Made by a program: the position numbers and the translations under genes
Shown here: in pieces, positions 44,014 to 53,300 of the stretch
How the letters are laid out: every line of letters begins with the position of its first letter
How positions within the stretch are numbered: position 1 is the stretch's first letter
Notes under the pieces: model-generated
Database searches by the model: none
What the model was told of the DNA's origin: nothing
What the model saw: only the letters and a program-made list of their open reading frames with translations
Origin: Nocardiopsis alkaliphila YIM 80379
GTDB lineage: Bacteria; Actinomycetota; Actinomycetes; Streptosporangiales; Streptosporangiaceae
Assembly (NCBI RefSeq): GCF_000341005.1
Contig: NZ_ANBD01000161.1
Location: 1-64,000 of the forward strand
Length of the DNA: 64,000 nt
Reading direction: 5' to 3'

Positions 44014-44943
44014 ATGGCAGCCAAGCAGGAGCGGCAGAGCAAGGTCGTCGTAGGCGCCGATGGTTCGGAGCAGTCGAAGGCGGCGGTCGAGTGGGCGGCC
44101 GCCGAAGCCGTTCGTCGAGGTGTGCCTTTGCGCATCGTCCACGGTCTCGGGATGCCGCTCATCGTCTCGGCCTACGGTGGACCGGAACGTTTCCAGCCGA
44201 CCAGTGAGATCTCCGAGCAGGCGGACGGCGTACTCGTGGCAGCCAAGGAGTTGGTCGAGAAGGTGCAACCCTCGGTCACCGTCGAAACCGTCACCGCCTT
44301 GGAGGAGGCGCCTTTGGCGCTGATCCGGCAGAGCCACCCCCATGACCTCTTGGTCGTGGGCTCTCGTGGCCTCGGTTCAGTGGCCTCCCTGTTCGTGGGC
44401 TCGGTCAGTATTCGCGTCGCGGCCCAGGCCCCGTGCCCCGTCGTCGTGGTGCCCTCCGAGAACGGTGAACCCACCACGACCAAGCTCGGCAGCCTGGTCG
44501 TGGGTGTGGACGACTCCAAGAACGCCCGACGCGCCCTGAACCTGGCCGTGGACCTGGCGTCCGAGACCGGAGGGGAGCTCACCGTCGTCAACAGCTGGGA
44601 GGTGCCCTTCCCCTACGATCCGGTCGCCATGACCGCGGCGGGCTACCAGCCCCAGGACGATATCTTCGAGAAGAATTCCGAGGCGCTGGTGACCGAGCTC
44701 CTCGACGAGGTCATGGAAGACCGGGGCGAGGACACCGACATCGAGGTCTCCATCGTTCGTGCCCAGGCCAATCCGGTCGACGCCCTGCTGGGAGCGGCTG
44801 TCGAGGCGGACGCCATCGTCGTCGGCTCCCGAGGTCGGGGCAGTGTTCGAGGATTGCTGCTCGGTTCCGTCAGCCAAGGGGTGCTGCACCGCTCCAGGGT
44901 CCCCGTGGTGGTACTCCCCAAACACGCCGAAGAGGACGATTAG
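44014..44943 (+). CDS. Universal stress protein, two tandem Usp domains (copy 2)
   Basis: A 309-residue paralogue of the gene at 43011, with the same domain order and ATP motifs (VVGSRGLGSVASLFVGSVS, VVGSRGRGSVRGLLLGSVS). ATG at 44014 is fixed by a strong GAGGGGGGAG ribosome site; longer in-frame starts run into the preceding gene. It has its own downstream terminator. Confidence 0.9.
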   Translation: MAAKQERQSKVVVGADGSEQSKAAVEWAAAEAVRRGVPLRIVHGLGMPLIVSAYGGPERFQPTSEISEQADGVLVAAKELVEKVQPSVTVETVTALEEAPLALIRQSHPHDLLVVGSRGLGSVASLFVGSVSIRVAAQAPCPVVVVPSENGEPTTTKLGSLVVGVDDSKNARRALNLAVDLASETGGELTVVNSWEVPFPYDPVAMTAAGYQPQDDIFEKNSEALVTELLDEVMEDRGEDTDIEVSIVRAQANPVDALLGAAVEADAIVVGSRGRGSVRGLLLGSVSQGVLHRSRVPVVVLPKHAEEDD

Positions 44944-44960
44944 GCCCGAAGGGTCGAAGG

Positions 44961-44987
44961 CCCGGCCGAAAGGTCGGGTCTTCTTCT
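44961..44987 (+). terminator. Terminator after the second Usp gene
   Basis: CCCGGCC pairs with GGTCGGG around a GAAA tetraloop, followed by a pyrimidine-rich TCTTCTTCTT. Confidence 0.75.
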
Positions 44988-45023
44988 TGCTTCGGCGCCG
45001 AGGCGGGAGCCGGCAACGAAGAA

Positions 45024-45056
45024 GGGGACCACCTGCCTACTCATCAGGTGGTCCCC
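45024..45056 (-). terminator. Terminator of tRNA-Ser
   Basis: A perfect 12-bp stem (GGGGACCACCTG with CAGGTGGTCCCC) immediately behind the encoded CCA of the tRNA, followed on the minus strand by TTCTTCG. Confidence 0.8.
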
Positions 45057-45148
45057 TGGCGGAGGGTGTGGGATTTGAACCCACGAAGCCCCGTCAAGGA
45101 CTTGGTGCTTTTCAAGAGCACTGCACTCGGCCGCTATGCGAACCCTCC
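45057..45148 (-). tRNA. serT: tRNA-Ser(UGA)
   Basis: A class II tRNA read on the minus strand. Acceptor GGAGGGT pairs with ACCCTCC, discriminator G is followed by an encoded CCA, the anticodon TGA is at 45112-45114 in the GTGCTCT-TGA-AAAGCAC arm, a long variable arm follows, and the T arm is GTGGGTTCAAATCCCAC. It is the only one of the three intact tRNAs here with an encoded CCA. Confidence 0.95.
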
Positions 45149-45231
45149 AGGGGGAGAGGTCCCCTCTCACGTCAGACATGGTAACCCACGGAGGCGGGTG
45201 GGGCGCGGGGTGGCCGAGAACGGATGACACC

Positions 45232-45237
45232 TATGAT
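45232..45237 (+). promoter_or_regulatory. -10 element, TATGAT, before the thioesterase gene
   Basis: TATGAT lies 5 bases before the GTG at 45243; there is no ribosome site, so a leaderless transcript is likely. Confidence 0.5.
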
Positions 45238-45242
45238 TACCC

Positions 45243-45728
45243 GTGAGTAACATGTCTGCCATGCAGAAAATGGACGCCGAGACGGCGGAGTTCGTCAAGT
45301 CCGGGTTCCTCGCGACGGTCCCCTTCGCACGCCATCTCGGGCTCGAGTTCGTCGACGTGGAGCACGGGCGTGTGATCATGCGCCTGCCGGAGAACCCGGA
45401 CCACCACAACCACGTGGGCGGACCGCACACGGGCGCCATGTTCACCCTGGCCGAGTCCGCCTCGGGCGCCATCGTCATCGGTGACTTCGTCGACCAACTG
45501 GATCGAGCCGTGCCGTTCCCCGCTCGCGTCGAGGTGGACTTCTTGGAGATCGCCTTGGGCGTGGTCACGGCGGAGGCCACCCTGGGGCGTGCGCGAGAGG
45601 AGGTCGTCGCCGAACTGGATGCCGGTAAGCGTCCTGAATTCCCCATCGAGGTGGAGATGCGCACCGAGGACGGCACCCTCACCGGCAGGATGACCGTCAC
45701 GTGGACGCTTCGGCCCGGACGGAAGTAA
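45243..45728 (+). CDS. Hotdog-fold thioesterase, DUF4442/PaaI-like
   Basis: A 161-residue protein with one hotdog domain (HLGLEFVDVEHGRVIMRLPEN, HHNHVGGPHTGAMFTLAESASG). The H-N-H-x-G-x2-H-x-G segment is the usual active-site region of acyl-CoA thioesterases of the PaaI/DUF4442 type. Probably cytoplasmic; the acyl substrate is unknown. Confidence 0.85.
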   Translation: MSNMSAMQKMDAETAEFVKSGFLATVPFARHLGLEFVDVEHGRVIMRLPENPDHHNHVGGPHTGAMFTLAESASGAIVIGDFVDQLDRAVPFPARVEVDFLEIALGVVTAEATLGRAREEVVAELDAGKRPEFPIEVEMRTEDGTLTGRMTVTWTLRPGRK

Positions 45729-45813
45729 CCCTTCCCAAAGGCCCGCTCGAATGTCGTTACCTCTGGGTACGTTGACCTGGAAGAAGGATCGGGTCGACTG
45801 AGGAGGCCGTGCG

Positions 45814-46968
45814 GTGAGACTACGAGTGGATCGCGACGCGTTCGCGGAGGCGGTCTCCTGGACCGCGCGGGCGCTACCCACCAGGCCCGCGGTGCCCGTG
45901 CTCGCGGGAATGCGCATGGAGGTCTCCGCCGACGGTGACACGCTGAACATGTCCGGCTTCGACTACGAGGTCTCCACCCGGGCCTCGGTGGAAGTCCTCT
46001 CCGAGGAATCCGGGGCGGTGCTGGTCCCCGGGCGTTTGTTGGCGGAGATCGTCAACAACCTGCCCTCGGGTTCGGTGTACATCGACACCGACGGGCCCAA
46101 AGTGAAGGTGAGCGGGGGCGCGGCCCGGTTCACACTCATCACCATGCCCCTGGAGGACTACCCGAGCCTGCCGGGTATGCCGGGGACGATCGGTTCGGTG
46201 GCGGCGGGCGGCTTCGGTACGGCGGTACGGCAGGTGGCCCCGGCGGCGAGCAAGGACGACACCCTGCCGATGCTCACCGGCGCCTACCTAGGCTTCTCCG
46301 GGGAGACGTTGAAGGTGGTGGCCACCGACCGCTACCGGATCGCGGTGCGTGAGTTGTGGTGGCGGCCGGAGGATCCCGGGGTGGACTTGTCCGCGCTGGT
46401 CCCCGCACGGACCCTGGCCAATACGGTGCGCGGGCTGATAAGCCGGTCCAACGTGGACATCGCCTTGTCCACGGACGTGGTGGGGCAGGGTGTGAACCTC
46501 TCTCCGGGCGAGGGCATGATCGGCTTCGCCAACGGTGAGCGACGGACCACCACCCGACTGATCGACAGTGACTTCGTCAAGTACGCCTCCTGGTTCCCCA
46601 CCGAGTTCAACGGACGGGCGGAGGTCGCGGTGACTCCGCTGCTGGAGGCGATCAAGCGGGTCGCTTTGGTGGCGGACCGAAACACGCCGCTCCGGCTGGC
46701 GTTCACGGAGGGTGAGGTCGTTCTGGAGGCCGGTTCGGGTGAGGACGCCCAAGCGGTGGAGGCCATCGAGGTGGGCTACGAGGGGGACCCCCTGCGGGTG
46801 GCGTTCAAGCCCGACTACCTGGTCGACGGGCTCACGGCGGTGGAGACGACCACCGCACACCTGAACTTCACCGAACCGACGAAACCCGCCGTGTTCACAG
46901 ATGTGCCGGCCAAGAAGGGGGAGGAACCCTCCTTCCGTTACTTGGTCCAGCCTTTGCGTAGCGCCTGA
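45814..46968 (+). CDS. DNA polymerase III beta clamp (DnaN), possible paralogue
   Basis: A 384-residue sliding clamp with three repeats of the clamp fold. DTLPMLTGAYLGFSGETLKVVATDRYRIAVREL and LPMVRL-like ending YLVQPLRSA are typical. It is full length with a good GAGGAG ribosome site. Neither dnaA nor recF is adjacent, unlike the principal dnaN of actinobacteria, which suggests a second clamp gene as known in Streptomyces; however, a DnaA-box cluster lies directly downstream. It may act in replication or repair as an alternative clamp. Confidence 0.82.
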   Translation: MRLRVDRDAFAEAVSWTARALPTRPAVPVLAGMRMEVSADGDTLNMSGFDYEVSTRASVEVLSEESGAVLVPGRLLAEIVNNLPSGSVYIDTDGPKVKVSGGAARFTLITMPLEDYPSLPGMPGTIGSVAAGGFGTAVRQVAPAASKDDTLPMLTGAYLGFSGETLKVVATDRYRIAVRELWWRPEDPGVDLSALVPARTLANTVRGLISRSNVDIALSTDVVGQGVNLSPGEGMIGFANGERRTTTRLIDSDFVKYASWFPTEFNGRAEVAVTPLLEAIKRVALVADRNTPLRLAFTEGEVVLEAGSGEDAQAVEAIEVGYEGDPLRVAFKPDYLVDGLTAVETTTAHLNFTEPTKPAVFTDVPAKKGEEPSFRYLVQPLRSA

Positions 46969-46995
46969 CCAGCCGTTTCACGGCTTCTGGGGAAG

Positions 46996-47166
46996 TTGTA
47001 CACAGGTCTGTCCACAAGTTATCCACAGGTCGTCTCGACAGCCTGTGGATAACCCGGGGTGATCAGACCTTCCACGGTCGTGAAGCGCCTCCCGAACCGG
47101 CGCATATTTCCGCTGTGACATGGGAAAACGCTGCGCCTGGGGATTCTGTGCACATCCTGTGGATAA
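46996..47166. other. Cluster of DnaA boxes
   Basis: Within 171 bases there are three perfect TTATCCACA boxes: forward at 47019-47027, and reverse (TGTGGATAA) at 47044-47052 and 47158-47166. Near-matches are TTGTACACA at 46996-47004 and CTGTCCACA at 47008-47016. The cluster fills the gap between two convergent genes (beta clamp and DUF2786). It looks like a DnaA-binding locus; whether it is an origin, a remnant or a DnaA titration site cannot be told. Confidence 0.75.
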
Positions 47167-47180
47167 CTCTGGTCGAAGAG

Positions 47181-48017
47181 CTATTCCCCTTCGGCCAGAG
47201 CGGACGTCCCACCCCTGGTCACCGGAGTTTCCAGACCCAGTTCCGCCTGGTGCCCACGGCGGTATCCGGCCCGGTGGCCGGCGGCGCTATGAGTACGCTC
47301 CGGGCGGTGTTTGCGCAACTGTGGGAACTGCTTGTGGAACTCTTCGTTCACCCGATGCACATCGTCGCGTAGAACCAGATCGGCGGCGCGGGCGGAACCA
47401 CTCCCGTCACTTTCGGTGACCCTGGAGGTGTCGGTTTCGGATGAGGCCATTCTCTGAAGACGGGCACGGAACTCACGAATGCGTTCGGCCACCGCCTGCC
47501 CATACGCACGGACGAAGGAACGGTAGTAACGCTTACGCTCGGTCTCCAGTTCCGACCGCGTGTAGTTGCGCAACTCCCGAATGTCGGAGACGTGCGCCGA
47601 ACTCATGAACCTGGCCGACGCTTCCATCTGCATGGAGATCGACGGCAGGAGCATTCGCAGCGCTTCCAGGGCGTTGACCGTGCCCACCAGGATGATGGTC
47701 CGTTCGGTGTTCTCGGAGGTGTTGCCACGCACCGCGGATTGACAGCCATAGGCCGCGGCGATATCGGCCAGGGCCCGGACCCGTGCCTTGCCGTGGCCGC
47801 CCACACCGGAAACGGTGTAGTCCATGCGGCTGATCGAATCCGGCTCCTCGCCCCTCTCGGCGCGGGCCTCGGCCTCGGCGATCGCGTGGCGGGTCATCAG
47901 CTCTGCGGCCTTGGCGGTGAACGCCTGGCTCTCGGCATCGGTGACCGCGGGATCCTCCGCCATGCGCAGGAGCCCGCGGACCCGCTCGACCATCTTCTGA
48001 CGAGCAGCTTCAGTCAT
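47181..48017 (-). CDS. DUF2786 family protein
   Basis: A 278-residue cytoplasmic protein. The N-terminal about 45 residues are DUF2786 (VERVRGLLRMAEDPAVTDAESQAFTAKAAELMTRHAI), and the middle part matches the domain that commonly follows it (TIILVGTVNALEALRMLLPSISMQME, YRSFVRAYGQAVAERI). The tail is basic and His-rich. Unknown function. Convergent with the beta clamp gene across the DnaA-box cluster. Confidence 0.82.
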   Translation of the reverse strand: MTEAARQKMVERVRGLLRMAEDPAVTDAESQAFTAKAAELMTRHAIAEAEARAERGEEPDSISRMDYTVSGVGGHGKARVRALADIAAAYGCQSAVRGNTSENTERTIILVGTVNALEALRMLLPSISMQMEASARFMSSAHVSDIRELRNYTRSELETERKRYYRSFVRAYGQAVAERIREFRARLQRMASSETDTSRVTESDGSGSARAADLVLRDDVHRVNEEFHKQFPQLRKHRPERTHSAAGHRAGYRRGHQAELGLETPVTRGGTSALAEGE

Positions 48018-48161
48018 CGGCGCCGGTTGTCTCCCCTAGGTGAGTGTCTTGATCCGCCTCGGGCGGAAACAACGAGCCTAATCCCTGTTGTTCCCCGCGA
48101 TGGCCGCAAGAGCCCCGGGAATCACTCGCGGGCGACCGATCACGACCGCTGATCGGAAGGA

Positions 48162-48599
48162 TCAGTTCTTGCCGCCCGCGACCGCGGCGACGACCCCGAT
48201 GATCAGCCACAACACCAGACCCACGCCCAGGCCGGCGAAGGCGGCGCCGAACAGCCCGCTGAAGATCGCGAAGCTGCCGATCACGGAACCGATGTAGCTG
48301 ATGATGGCGGTGGCGCCGCCGGCGAACATGGCCGGGGCGGCCGCGTAACGGAACGGGTAGGAGGCGGCCCAGCGGCGACCCCGGCGGTCACCCTTCTTGC
48401 TCAGCACACCGCCGATCCCACCGATCAGGGCGAAGAAGAAGATTCCGGTCGTGACCGCACCGGGGATTCCGGCCAAACCGAAGTTCATCAGGAACGAAAG
48501 GGCGGCGGCCACGGAACCGCCCACGACCGAGGCTCCCCACGGCCAGATCATCGTCGCCGAGGCGACGGGAGTGAATGCGTTACCGCGCTCCAGCGTCAT
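48162..48599 (-). CDS. Small polytopic membrane protein, unknown
   Basis: A 145-residue protein with about four hydrophobic helices (WPWGASVVGGSVAAALSFLMN, AVTTGIFFFALIGGIGGVL, FAGGATAIISYIGSVIGSFAIF, GLGVGLVLWLIIGVVAAVAG). ATG at 48599 is chosen for its nearby GGAG; an upstream extension is Arg-rich and looks non-coding. No family recognised. It sits alone between DUF2786 and the NUDIX gene. Confidence 0.7.
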   Translation of the reverse strand: MTLERGNAFTPVASATMIWPWGASVVGGSVAAALSFLMNFGLAGIPGAVTTGIFFFALIGGIGGVLSKKGDRRGRRWAASYPFRYAAAPAMFAGGATAIISYIGSVIGSFAIFSGLFGAAFAGLGVGLVLWLIIGVVAAVAGGKN

Positions 48600-48797
48600 G
48601 TTCACAGCTCCAGTCGATTCGCGTGGCCTCCGCGCACCGCGGGACCCTCCCCTCCAGGATGGGGGGTCGGGGCGTCCCACACATCAGGGCTCGTCCCTGA
48701 CTTACCCCGGAGGTGGCGCCCCGGCACCCGACACACGGGGAAAGACGGTACGGAACCATCCGAACCCGTGCACGAAGTACCGCTGAAGGATCAACGA

Positions 48798-49349
48798 TCA
48801 AACGTCCGCGGAAGTGCCCGGGGTTCCGTTCTTCCCGAGGCCCACGTCACCGAATGTCTCCCTTGTCGACCCGAACCCGTCCACCCGGGACAGGTCGGCG
48901 TGCAGGCGGGGCCAAGCCGAGCGGAACGCCGGGAGCAGGGGAAGCGATTCGGTGGTGGCCAGCGGCACCCACTTGATCTCCTTGCTCTCGGCGTTGCCCG
49001 GACGGAAGGGTGTCAGGGCGGGGAGGCGCAGAAGGAAGGTGTCGTAACGCCATACGGACAGGTCGTGTTCGTGGCGGGACAGCACCGTGTAGTCCGCGAG
49101 ATCCCCCGCGACCTCCTCTCGGAACTCCCGGATGGCCGCCTCCAACGGGGTCTCGTCCCGGTTGCGGGCCCCGCCGGGGATGCCCCAGGTGTCTCCCATG
49201 TGAGTCCACCCGGCACGGTGCTGGAGCAGCACGTGGCCGGAACCGGCCGTGTCGGTGGCGTACAACAACAACCCGGCGGCACCGTACAGCCCCCACCTCT
49301 TGGAGCCGTCGGGTAGTTCCACCCAACCGTTTCCGTCGCCTTCCTGCAT
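48798..49349 (-). CDS. NUDIX hydrolase
   Basis: A 183-residue NUDIX protein. The box is GARNRDETPLEAAIREFREEVAG, which fits G-x5-E-x7-R-E-U-x-E-E except that the glycine two residues past the last Glu is Ala. GLYGAAGLLLYATD precedes it as in typical family members. A GGAGG ribosome site precedes the ATG. It hydrolyses a nucleoside-diphosphate-linked compound; the substrate is unknown. Confidence 0.88.
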   Translation of the reverse strand: MQEGDGNGWVELPDGSKRWGLYGAAGLLLYATDTAGSGHVLLQHRAGWTHMGDTWGIPGGARNRDETPLEAAIREFREEVAGDLADYTVLSRHEHDLSVWRYDTFLLRLPALTPFRPGNAESKEIKWVPLATTESLPLLPAFRSAWPRLHADLSRVDGFGSTRETFGDVGLGKNGTPGTSADV

Positions 49350-50108
49350 CAGGACCTCCGATCAGCCCGGTCGCCTCGCACGCGCGGCCGCTCGCCGCGC
49401 GCCTGTGAACAACGGGGCCTTGGTCGCGAACCCCGCTGATCTCTTGAACCTACGGTCCCCTCGACCTCTTCCGCAGCCCTGTGGCTCGGTCTGGACACCG
49501 GACCCGGGGCGTGGCCACTGGACGCCCCCGCTGGGCGCGGGCATGGTGGAGCGCGAGACGCGAGTCGCAGGGACGAAGTGGCGCCCGGTCCCTGAAACGA
49601 CCGGAGGCGGTCGGGCCACTTCTGGACGACATGGCCGAATCAGGAAACCGTAGATGGTGTCTCAGCGTTCTCTCGCCTTGGTCCCGAAGCCTTCGGGAAA
49701 CGACGATCGATTCGACCTTTCGGGATGAAACCGATCGTGCGTGTTCGGCTACCCAAGGTATGGAAGTGGGGGAGGGGCGAACGCAAACAGGCCAGAAGTC
49801 GACAATGGGTGTGCGCGGTGCGACCCTGAGTTTTTATTTCTGGGTTGAAAGTGCCTTGTAAGCGCCGCACAAGAGGGTCTTTCTAGTGTGAAGTCCGTTC
49901 GTTGGTCGCGGTGCCGGCAAGAGGACGGCTTGCCGGAGTCACGCCGATCCGACGACGGGTTCGGACACAGGCCATCCGTGGTGGTCCCCAGGCGGAGGGC
50001 ACCACGGATGGCGGTTCCGTCGGAGGGGCGGTGAGTCCCGTGAGACTTCGTAGACGACGTAGGGCGACCCTACGGCTCTACACGAGTGCGGTGAGAAAGG
50101 GAATTCGA
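49350..50108. other. Long intergenic region before the acidic peptide gene
   Basis: About 760 bases without a credible gene. An inverted repeat CTTGT-N9-ACAAG at 49855-49873 follows an AT-rich stretch (TTTTTATTTC near 49831) and could belong to the promoter of the small acidic gene at 50109. Confidence 0.4.
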
Positions 50109-50261
50109 GTGCCGAAGATGTTGACAGTGGAAGAAGAGTTCGAGGCGATCATCTCGGGTGTGGACCACGAGGCCAAGATGCGGCCTTTGGAGGACCCTGA
50201 GCCCAAGGAGGGTGTCCCCGCGGAGAAGGAGAACAAGCCCGTGGAAAAGGAAGAGAAGTAG
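50109..50261 (+). CDS. Small acidic/lysine-rich peptide of 50 aa
   Basis: A 50-residue frame (start VPKMLTVEEEFEAIISGVDHEAK in two parts: leader-like VPKMLTVEEEF, then EAIISGVDHEAK) ending in a Glu/Lys/Pro tail (KPVEKEEK). GTG at 50109 has AGAAAGGG upstream, ATG at 50118 is an alternative, and a strong terminator follows. Size and acidity recall leader peptides or small partner proteins, but no modification enzyme lies nearby and the C-terminus lacks Cys, Ser and Thr for ring formation. Lies just upstream of the large regulator gene. Function unknown. Confidence 0.6.
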   Translation: MPKMLTVEEEFEAIISGVDHEAKMRPLEDPEPKEGVPAEKENKPVEKEEK

Positions 50262-50280
50262 AACACCCTCTTCATTGGGC

Positions 50281-50321
50281 CGAGTGAACCGAGTATTGCC
50301 GGAGGGGGCTCGGTTCACTCG
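50281..50321 (+). terminator. Terminator after the acidic peptide gene
   Basis: A perfect 13-bp stem (CGAGTGAACCGAG with CTCGGTTCACTCG) around a 15-base loop, separating the small gene from the regulator gene. Confidence 0.8.
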
Positions 50322-50357
50322 GCTCTTCGGTGACTCCAAAGGGCATACCGGGCTTGC

Positions 50358-50363
50358 TAGGGT
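50358..50363 (+). promoter_or_regulatory. Extended -10 element before the AfsR-like regulator
   Basis: TGC-TAGGGT (TGn extension plus TANNNT) ends 8 bases before the GTG at 50372, with no ribosome site, indicating a leaderless transcript that starts between the terminator and the gene. Confidence 0.55.
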
Positions 50364-50371
50364 GGCTCGTT

Positions 50372-53300
50372 GTGGAGTTCGGCTTGCTTGGCCCCATCGC
50401 CGCGTGGTCCGACGGACGTTCCCTTCCCGTGGGTGGACCACGCCAACGCTGTGTTCTGGGCGTTCTGCTGGTCCACGTGGGCCGAGAGGTCACCTTCGAC
50501 CAATTGATCGGTTACCTGTGGAGCGATGACCCGCCCAGAACCGCGCGTTCGGTGATTCAGGTCCAGATCTCCCACCTGCGCCGAGCCTTTCCCGAGATGA
50601 TCAGGACCACCTCCGGCGGTTACCTGGCCGACATCGAACCCGACCAAGTCGACCTGCACCGCTTTCGTCGGCTGCGCTCCGAAGCGGAACGAGAACCGCC
50701 GGAGAAAGCCGTCGAGAACCTCTCCGCAGCACTCGGATACTGGCGCGGCATCCCCTTTTCCGGGGTGGGATCGGAGCACCTCTACTACTCACTCGTCTCG
50801 CCGCTGCTGGAGGAACGTTGGAACGCGGTGGCGGAATGGGCGGATCACGCGCTCTTCTTGGGGCGCGCCCGTGAGGTCGTCTCCTACCTGACCCCCATCG
50901 CTCGTGCCGAACCGATGCGGGAGCGCATCCACCAGTTGCTCATCACCGCTCTATGGCACAGCGGTGAAAGGGCCAAGGCGCTCGCGACGTATGAGGAGCT
51001 CCGTTCCCACCTGTCCGAAGAACTCGGTGTGGACCCCGGACCGGACCTGGGCGCACTGCACGCCCGGATCCTGCGTTCCGACCGGCCCTCCGACACCCCT
51101 CCCCAGGGAGTGTCACCGGTCATGTCCCAAACGAGTGAGGCCCCCTTCGTCGTTCGTAACGACCTACCTCGGGACATCCCCGACTTCAGTGGCCGGTCCG
51201 ACTCCTTCGCCCAGCTCCTGGACCTGTCCGTGGTGGACGACAAACGCGCCAAGATCTGTGTGATCACCGGTAGTGGGGGTGTGGGGAAGACGACCATCGC
51301 GGTTCGGGCGGGGCACGAGCTCGCCGACCACTACGCCGATGGGCAACTGTTCATCGACCTGTACGGCTACGCGGTGAACAAGGACCCCCTCGACCCCTCC
51401 TCCGCCCTGGGCGCCTTGCTGCGAGCGATCGGTGCGTCCCCCGAGGAGATCCCCGAAGAGCTGGACGAGCGCTCGGCCTTGTGGCGAGCCAGGCTCATGG
51501 GCAAGCGTCTCCTCCTGGTCCTGGACAACGCCGTCAGCTACGCCCAGGTGAGCCCCCTCCTGACGTCCTCCCCGGGTTCCCTCACCCTGATCACCTCGCG
51601 TAACGACCTTTCGGGACTCAGCGGCGCCAAGCACCTCAACCTGGGAGTCCTCGAGGAGGACTCCTCATTGGAGCTCTTCGCGCAGATCCTCGGCGAAGAC
51701 CGGGTGGAGGCGGAACCGGAGGAAGCCACTGAGGTCGTGCGGCTCTGCGGCGGTCTTCCACTCGCTCTCAGGGTGATCGGCGCACGCATGCTCAGCCGAC
51801 CCCGGTGGACCTTCGCCCACGTCGTTCGCAGACTGAGCGACCAGAGTCGTCAGTTCCAGGAATTGCGTGTGGACGGCCAGAGCGTCGAGTCCGTGATCGA
51901 TCTGTCCTACCGCAGTCTCACCCCGGACCTGCACACCGCGTTCCTCCTCCTGAGCGGCTCCTTCGGGCGCAGCGTCGACCTTCATGGCGCCGCCGCGCTG
52001 ATGGGCCTGCCACCCGAGGACGCGGACGATCTGTTGCAGGAACTCGTCGGCGTCTGTCTGTTGGACGAACCGCACGCGGACGTGTACCGGTTCCACGACC
52101 TCATCCATGCCTTCGCGACCCAACGAGCCCGAAACGACATCGGGTCGATCGAGTACGAACGGGCCCGAGAGGCGCACGCGGAGTACTTCACCGAGACCAC
52201 GGACCGAGCCGCCGAGTTCCTCGGGAGGTCCGTGGCCGACGATGGACGGCCACGGACCTCCCGATACGAGGCTCCCCTGAGCAGTCGTGAGGAGGCGGAG
52301 GAATGGTTCGAACTCCATCAGGAGGACATCACCGAGGTGGTCGAGTACTTCGCCACTCGTGGGCGAGGTGACGAAGCCTGGCGCATCGCCGACTCGGCCT
52401 GGAAGTTCTACGCCATCAGAGGCAGGACCGGCCTGCTCCTCTCCCTGCATGAACGTGCCCTGGCGGCCAACGACGGCAGCGGGCACGAACGGGGACGGGC
52501 GGTCACCCTCATCGGTATGGGGATCGCCTACTACATCGAGGGGAGCTTCGATCGGGCGTTGGAGATGCTGACCGATGCCAGGGACTCCCTGGAAGCGGTG
52601 GGCGATGAGTGGGGGATGGTCCGGGCACTGTCCAACCTGGCGATGGTCTACGAGCGGGTCGGAAGGTTCCGTGAGGCCGCGGCGATGATCGAGGAACTAC
52701 TCGACCACGACCTCACCTTGGCCGACCCCAACGTCGCGGCCGTGCAGTGGGGCAACCTGGCGGTCCTGCGCCAGATGCTGGGTGAGCACGAGGAGGCACT
52801 GCGCTGCGCCGAATCCGCCCTTCGGATCGGGGAAGGGGCGTCGGAGGAGGAGGGACGCGCCTACGTCAAGCGCGTCATGGGCGAGGCCCGCGCCGGATTG
52901 GGGGACCTGCGGGGCGGCTTCGCCGATCTGAACGAGTCCTTGGAGATCTCACTGCGCCTGCGACTGGTCAGCACCCAGATCTACGCGTACAACTCACTGG
53001 GCGTCGTGCATCGGAACGCGGGGGAACTGGACGAGGCGGTCCTCGCCCATGAGAAGGCGTTGGAGTTGGCGGAGGAATCCGGGGATCGCAGTGGTGACGC
53101 GGAGATCCTCGTGGAACTCGGGGCCACCCTCGCCGTGGACCATCGGCTCGACGAGGCGGTGAGAACCCTGGAGAAGGCATGGGGCATCGCGGCCGAACGC
53201 AACGAGCGGTACATGGCGGCTCGAGCCGAACTCTGCCTGGGGCTTTTGCCGGAGTCGGTGATGAAGGTCGACCGAGGACGCGCATTGCTCACCAACGCAC

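Noticed and set aside
46996-47166. Calling the DnaA boxes the chromosomal origin outright
   Set aside because: dnaA is not adjacent, the boxes lie downstream rather than upstream of the clamp gene, and strand bias outside the window cannot be seen.
50109-50261. RiPP or lasso-peptide precursor
   Set aside because: No cyclase, protease or modifying enzyme lies nearby, and the C-terminus is only Glu, Lys and Pro.
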